Shown here one piece after another: positions 56,801 through 57,331 of a DNA stretch of 57,331 nt. The translations under genes were made by a program, and so were the position numbers. This DNA is from Planctomycetaceae bacterium (GTDB lineage Bacteria; Planctomycetota; Planctomycetia; Pirellulales; Pirellulaceae). How positions within the stretch are numbered: the stretch's first letter is position 1; every line of letters starts with the position of its first letter. The notes under the pieces were generated by a model, which saw only the letters and a list, made by a program, of their open reading frames with translations, did no database searches and was not told where the DNA came from. The stretch lies in assembly GCA_002862205.1 (NCBI GenBank), contig PKCN01000314.1, forward strand, positions 1 to 57,331, read 5' to 3'.

Positions 56801-56867
56801 CTGCGAGCAGAATGGAAACGCCTAAGAGAAGGGCAACAGAGGTGATTACTTTTCTGGAGCGAGTCAC
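50895..56867 (-). CDS. Bacterial alpha-2-macroglobulin family protein
   Basis: A very large exported protein (1990 residues from the GTG at 56867). A signal peptide (TRSRKVITSVALLLGVSILLAAS) lacks a lipobox Cys, unlike the E. coli lipoprotein form. In order: N-terminal helical region, MG domains including MG1/MG2 (SIYRPGQTIQYKG), a Gly/Ala/Met-rich segment at about 1160-1195 that is a candidate bait region, the A2M domain (TAFFYPDLVSNEDG, then EALTEWRFMGFAHD), and the thioester domain with ECSEQTF at about 1458-1464 (Cys1459 and Gln of the CxEQ motif). A receptor-binding-like domain ends the protein. The thioester is intact, so protease trapping is plausible. The GTG is preferred over ATG 56945 because AAAGG lies seven bases upstream. 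Confidence 0.93.
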   Translation of the reverse strand: MTRSRKVITSVALLLGVSILLAASPNEADWKQIQDAMNKGLPKTAIEKLDPIIEKATKNKNYDEAIKAIAMKISLEGDIQGGKAEEKITRMREAIAKAPAEMQPAMDAILANWFWNYFQQNQWRFMNRTQMNAPPGEDITTWDLTQILNEIDTQFTKALAQPEKLKAIPIASYDELLEKGNAPDAYRPTLFDFLAHNAIDFYSSGTQVGNRQQDAFDLSAESPIFGSAEDFIRWQPKTDDESSLTLNAIKLYQRLMAFHETDADQSAFLDNDLARLRFGNNKAFGEEKTSRYKAALVRFADEHANSVISTRALNDLATAIYNQGSGDAVKAHEVASTGQNRFPQSVGGRRCYNLIQTIEAREVRVTTERVWNNPRPTIDVHYRNIAKIHFRLVPYRFDDYIKSARWNPEQLDANSRKSLLSTEPVLVWSADLPATADYKKRVERIMAPEDVASGSYYLIASGNKEFSKPNNQISFCEVWESNLALVTRVSSSEGYIDGFVLEAESGKPIGEATIKAWRRDRNTYVPLPDATTDADGLFKMTVPDRQQIMLLAQHEDQSLSAASPVSSYINRRSKKKERTMMFTDRSIYRPGQTIQYKGVCMSLNTGTNDYHSIGNRDITLMFTDRNGKLIERKEHRTNDYGSFNGSVTAPRDRLMGNMTLRVEGGPSGATSVSVEEYKRPKFKVKLDAPEIAAKLNAKVEIQGNASAYTGAAINDAKVTWRVVRNVRYPVWWFSRCWWMPPQQGGSQEIAHGTSTTSANGKFNVTFKATPDLQVPKESEPTFSYTIYADVTDTTGETRSGSTSVNVGYTALTASITAPQWLTTSDPIQLTVKTTTLDGTAQSAKGNLEIYQVVQPKKVTRASLSGRYYYRPMSEPKPDSSNPDSWPVGEKLKTIAFTTAADGTIQLDTKLAAGMYRVKLKTQDRFGAPVTAELPLQVLDPKAKKLNLKIPNLFTAPTQTIEPGNEYQALWGTGYDSGLAYVEVIHNGKLLQNYWTKPKRTQKIIKQQVDASMRGGFHVRTTMVRENRSYVNTQFVNVPWTNKQLLVKWEHMVSKLKPGAQEKWTAIITGVDAEKRVAELVATMYDASLDAYRPHAWPSAINGFRRNTLSSSTYFQNQQKNLEKLAYYGTGAYRNATLTYRHLPSRITQSLTMRPRGRRMLEGRGGGGMATDSAFMESAPAAAMNASAPMAKGMTMGGFAESDKLAISLQADSQAAEKGVELDTVSIRKNLNETAFFYPDLVSNEDGVVRIEFTMPEALTEWRFMGFAHDQELRSGFLTGTTVTAKDLMVQPNPPRFLREGDEVEFTVKVSNQSPTQQSGTVQLTFADARTDAEVDSKIGNSMPKQQFEVAAGESKTYSWRLKIPDDLGFLTYKAVASTGKLDDGEIGYLPVLSRRILVTESLPLPIRGPATEAFSFEKLLQSGQSKSLKHQSLTVQMTSNPSWYAVMALPYLMEYPHECSEQTFNRLYANALARHIANSDPKIHRVFEQWRATPALDSPLEQNEDLKSLMIEETPWFRQAQSESQARRNVGILFDDNRLNSETGRALRKVAEMQLQDGSWPWFAGGRSNSYITLYITTGFGRMRHLGVDVDVSAAVKSLKHLDDWATKRYNNIKPEHRDKNHLSSTIALYLYGRSFFLKDQAIAPQHKVAFKYWISQAKQHWLKLGYRQSQAHLAIALKRVDELETAKAIMASIKEHSVTDDEMGMFWRDTDLSWWWYRAPIETQAMMIEAFDEVMNDQKSVEDCKVWMLKQKQTQDWKTTKATADAVYSLLLRGSDLIASNEIVQIALAGEPIKPKDIEAGTGFYEARVVGSDVKPDQGNIVVKKIDKGVAWGSVHWQYMEDMSKVTAYEGTPLKLTKQLFIKKNTPSGPTLEPVTGPVNVGDELVVRVVLKTDRDMEYIHLKDYRGSGTEPVNVLSRYKFQDGLAYYESTRDTASHFFIDYLPKGTYVFEYSTRVQLRGKYQTGVAEIQSMYAPEFNSHSESLPITVK

Positions 56868-56874
56868 GTTCAAA

Positions 56875-56880
56875 ACCTTT
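56875..56880 (-). promoter_or_regulatory. Ribosome binding site favouring the GTG start of the macroglobulin gene
   Basis: AAAGGT on the minus strand lies seven bases before the GTG at 56867. The competing ATG at 56945 has no such signal, and the GTG directly precedes a classical signal peptide. Confidence 0.55.
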
Positions 56881-57184
56881 GAAGAGAAGCTGTTAGTTCG
56901 GGCAACCGTACAAATGCGAGCCTGTGATTTCAGGCTTTCGGTCATGAATACGAGATGATTGAGCGGTTTAGGGTGAAAATCGAGAACGCAAAAACGCGAG
57001 TTTGAAGCAATTTGAGGCTTGTATGCGTGTGCTCACTCCACGCGAACCTGATTTAAACGAGTTCGTTGTAGTGTTTGTTAGGAGAAAATTCCCCACTTTG
57101 CAAATTTTGGCTTCGATATCGATCAATTGTAATATCAACCCAGCGGCTGGGCTTCCATCCCAGCGGCAAAGGCTCGCTTGACCT

Positions 57185-57214
57185 GGGGTGACGGGATCAG
57201 GGGTGACGGGATCA
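57185..57214. repeat. 15-bp tandem duplication
   Basis: ggggtgacgggatca is present twice without change at 57185-57199 and 57200-57214, in the region upstream of the macroglobulin gene. Confidence 0.85.
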
Positions 57215-57331
57215 GCAGACACGCGACATTCAAAATCCGTTACTTCCGGTAGGCACTTGTGGTCGTGACAATGGACCAATCGCCGCATCTAATCCAACAA
57301 TCATTACTCGCAACCTCTTGTTCCTAAATGT

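Larger units (their letters stand above)
56868..57331. other. Upstream region of the macroglobulin gene to the window edge
   Basis: This 464-base stretch contains the ribosome binding site of the macroglobulin gene and a two-copy 15-bp repeat. A minus-strand open frame (57288-56968) has low complexity because of that repeat and is not accepted as a gene. A clear promoter was not identified. Confidence 0.45.

Noticed and set aside
56229-56825. 198-codon plus-strand open frame opposite the macroglobulin gene
   Set aside because: Antisense of a well supported gene; the translation shows no domain.
56968-57288. 106-codon minus-strand open frame upstream of the macroglobulin gene
   Set aside because: Part of it is made of the 15-bp duplication, it has no domain and no ribosome binding site.

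Overview
The window looks like chromosome of a planctomycete, most likely of the Pirellulales (inference). The sequence is of moderate GC and carries families that are almost exclusive to, or strongly expanded in, Planctomycetota: DUF1501, DUF1549/DUF1553 with a planctomycete cytochrome c signature, PVC-type heme-binding dehydrogenase, DUF1571, DUF5722, secreted PQQ-like beta-propeller, many secreted proteins with CxxCH, eukaryote-like Ser/Thr kinases, a sulfatase and several very large exported proteins. About 28 complete protein genes plus one truncated gene are supported. No tRNA, rRNA, CRISPR array, transposase or phage gene was recognised.

Layout. 1-140: 3' end of an unidentified gene followed by a hairpin terminator. 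695-3387: soluble Ser/Thr kinase, inositol-monophosphatase family enzyme (ATGA overlap with the kinase) and flavin-reductase-like protein, same strand. 3634-8904: mixed-strand genes: DUF1571 protein, secreted repeat protein, HemQ-type coproheme decarboxylase, membrane-anchored kinase, FkbM methyltransferase. 9130-10383: PQQ-like beta-propeller protein. 10795-35108: about 24 kb of same-strand exported proteins: DUF1501 (Tat signal), PPC-domain protein, DUF1549/DUF1553 protein, a cytochrome c/WD40/coiled-coil protein, two giant exported membrane proteins linked by a GTGA overlap, and a PVC-type heme dehydrogenase. 35245-43252: Gfo/Idh/MocA oxidoreductase, DUF5722 protein, endonuclease III, ProB, PurF and a CinA-like protein. 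43357-46707: redoxin/cytochrome c/copper-monooxygenase-like fusion and a sulfatase. 46900-50773: compact glycerol operon glpK-glpD-glpF. 50895-56867: a 1990-residue alpha-2-macroglobulin.

How it fits together. The glycerol genes form one clear pathway: facilitator, kinase, FAD glycerol-3-phosphate dehydrogenase. HemQ would supply heme by the coproporphyrin route to a cell that exports many c-type cytochromes, four of them encoded here. The 10.8-35.1 kb block is the most interesting part: every product appears exported, three carry heme-binding motifs, and the two giant proteins seem to be built from three copies of one architecture (signal sequence, about 1000 residues of beta-rich ectodomain, C-terminal membrane helices). 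I infer an uncharacterised heme-bearing envelope assembly specific to planctomycetes; the sequence alone does not give its function.

A second theme is short tandem repeats with a period of 15 bp (once 14 bp), found in at least six places both inside and between genes. PurF is of the proteobacterial type and is a candidate for horizontal acquisition.
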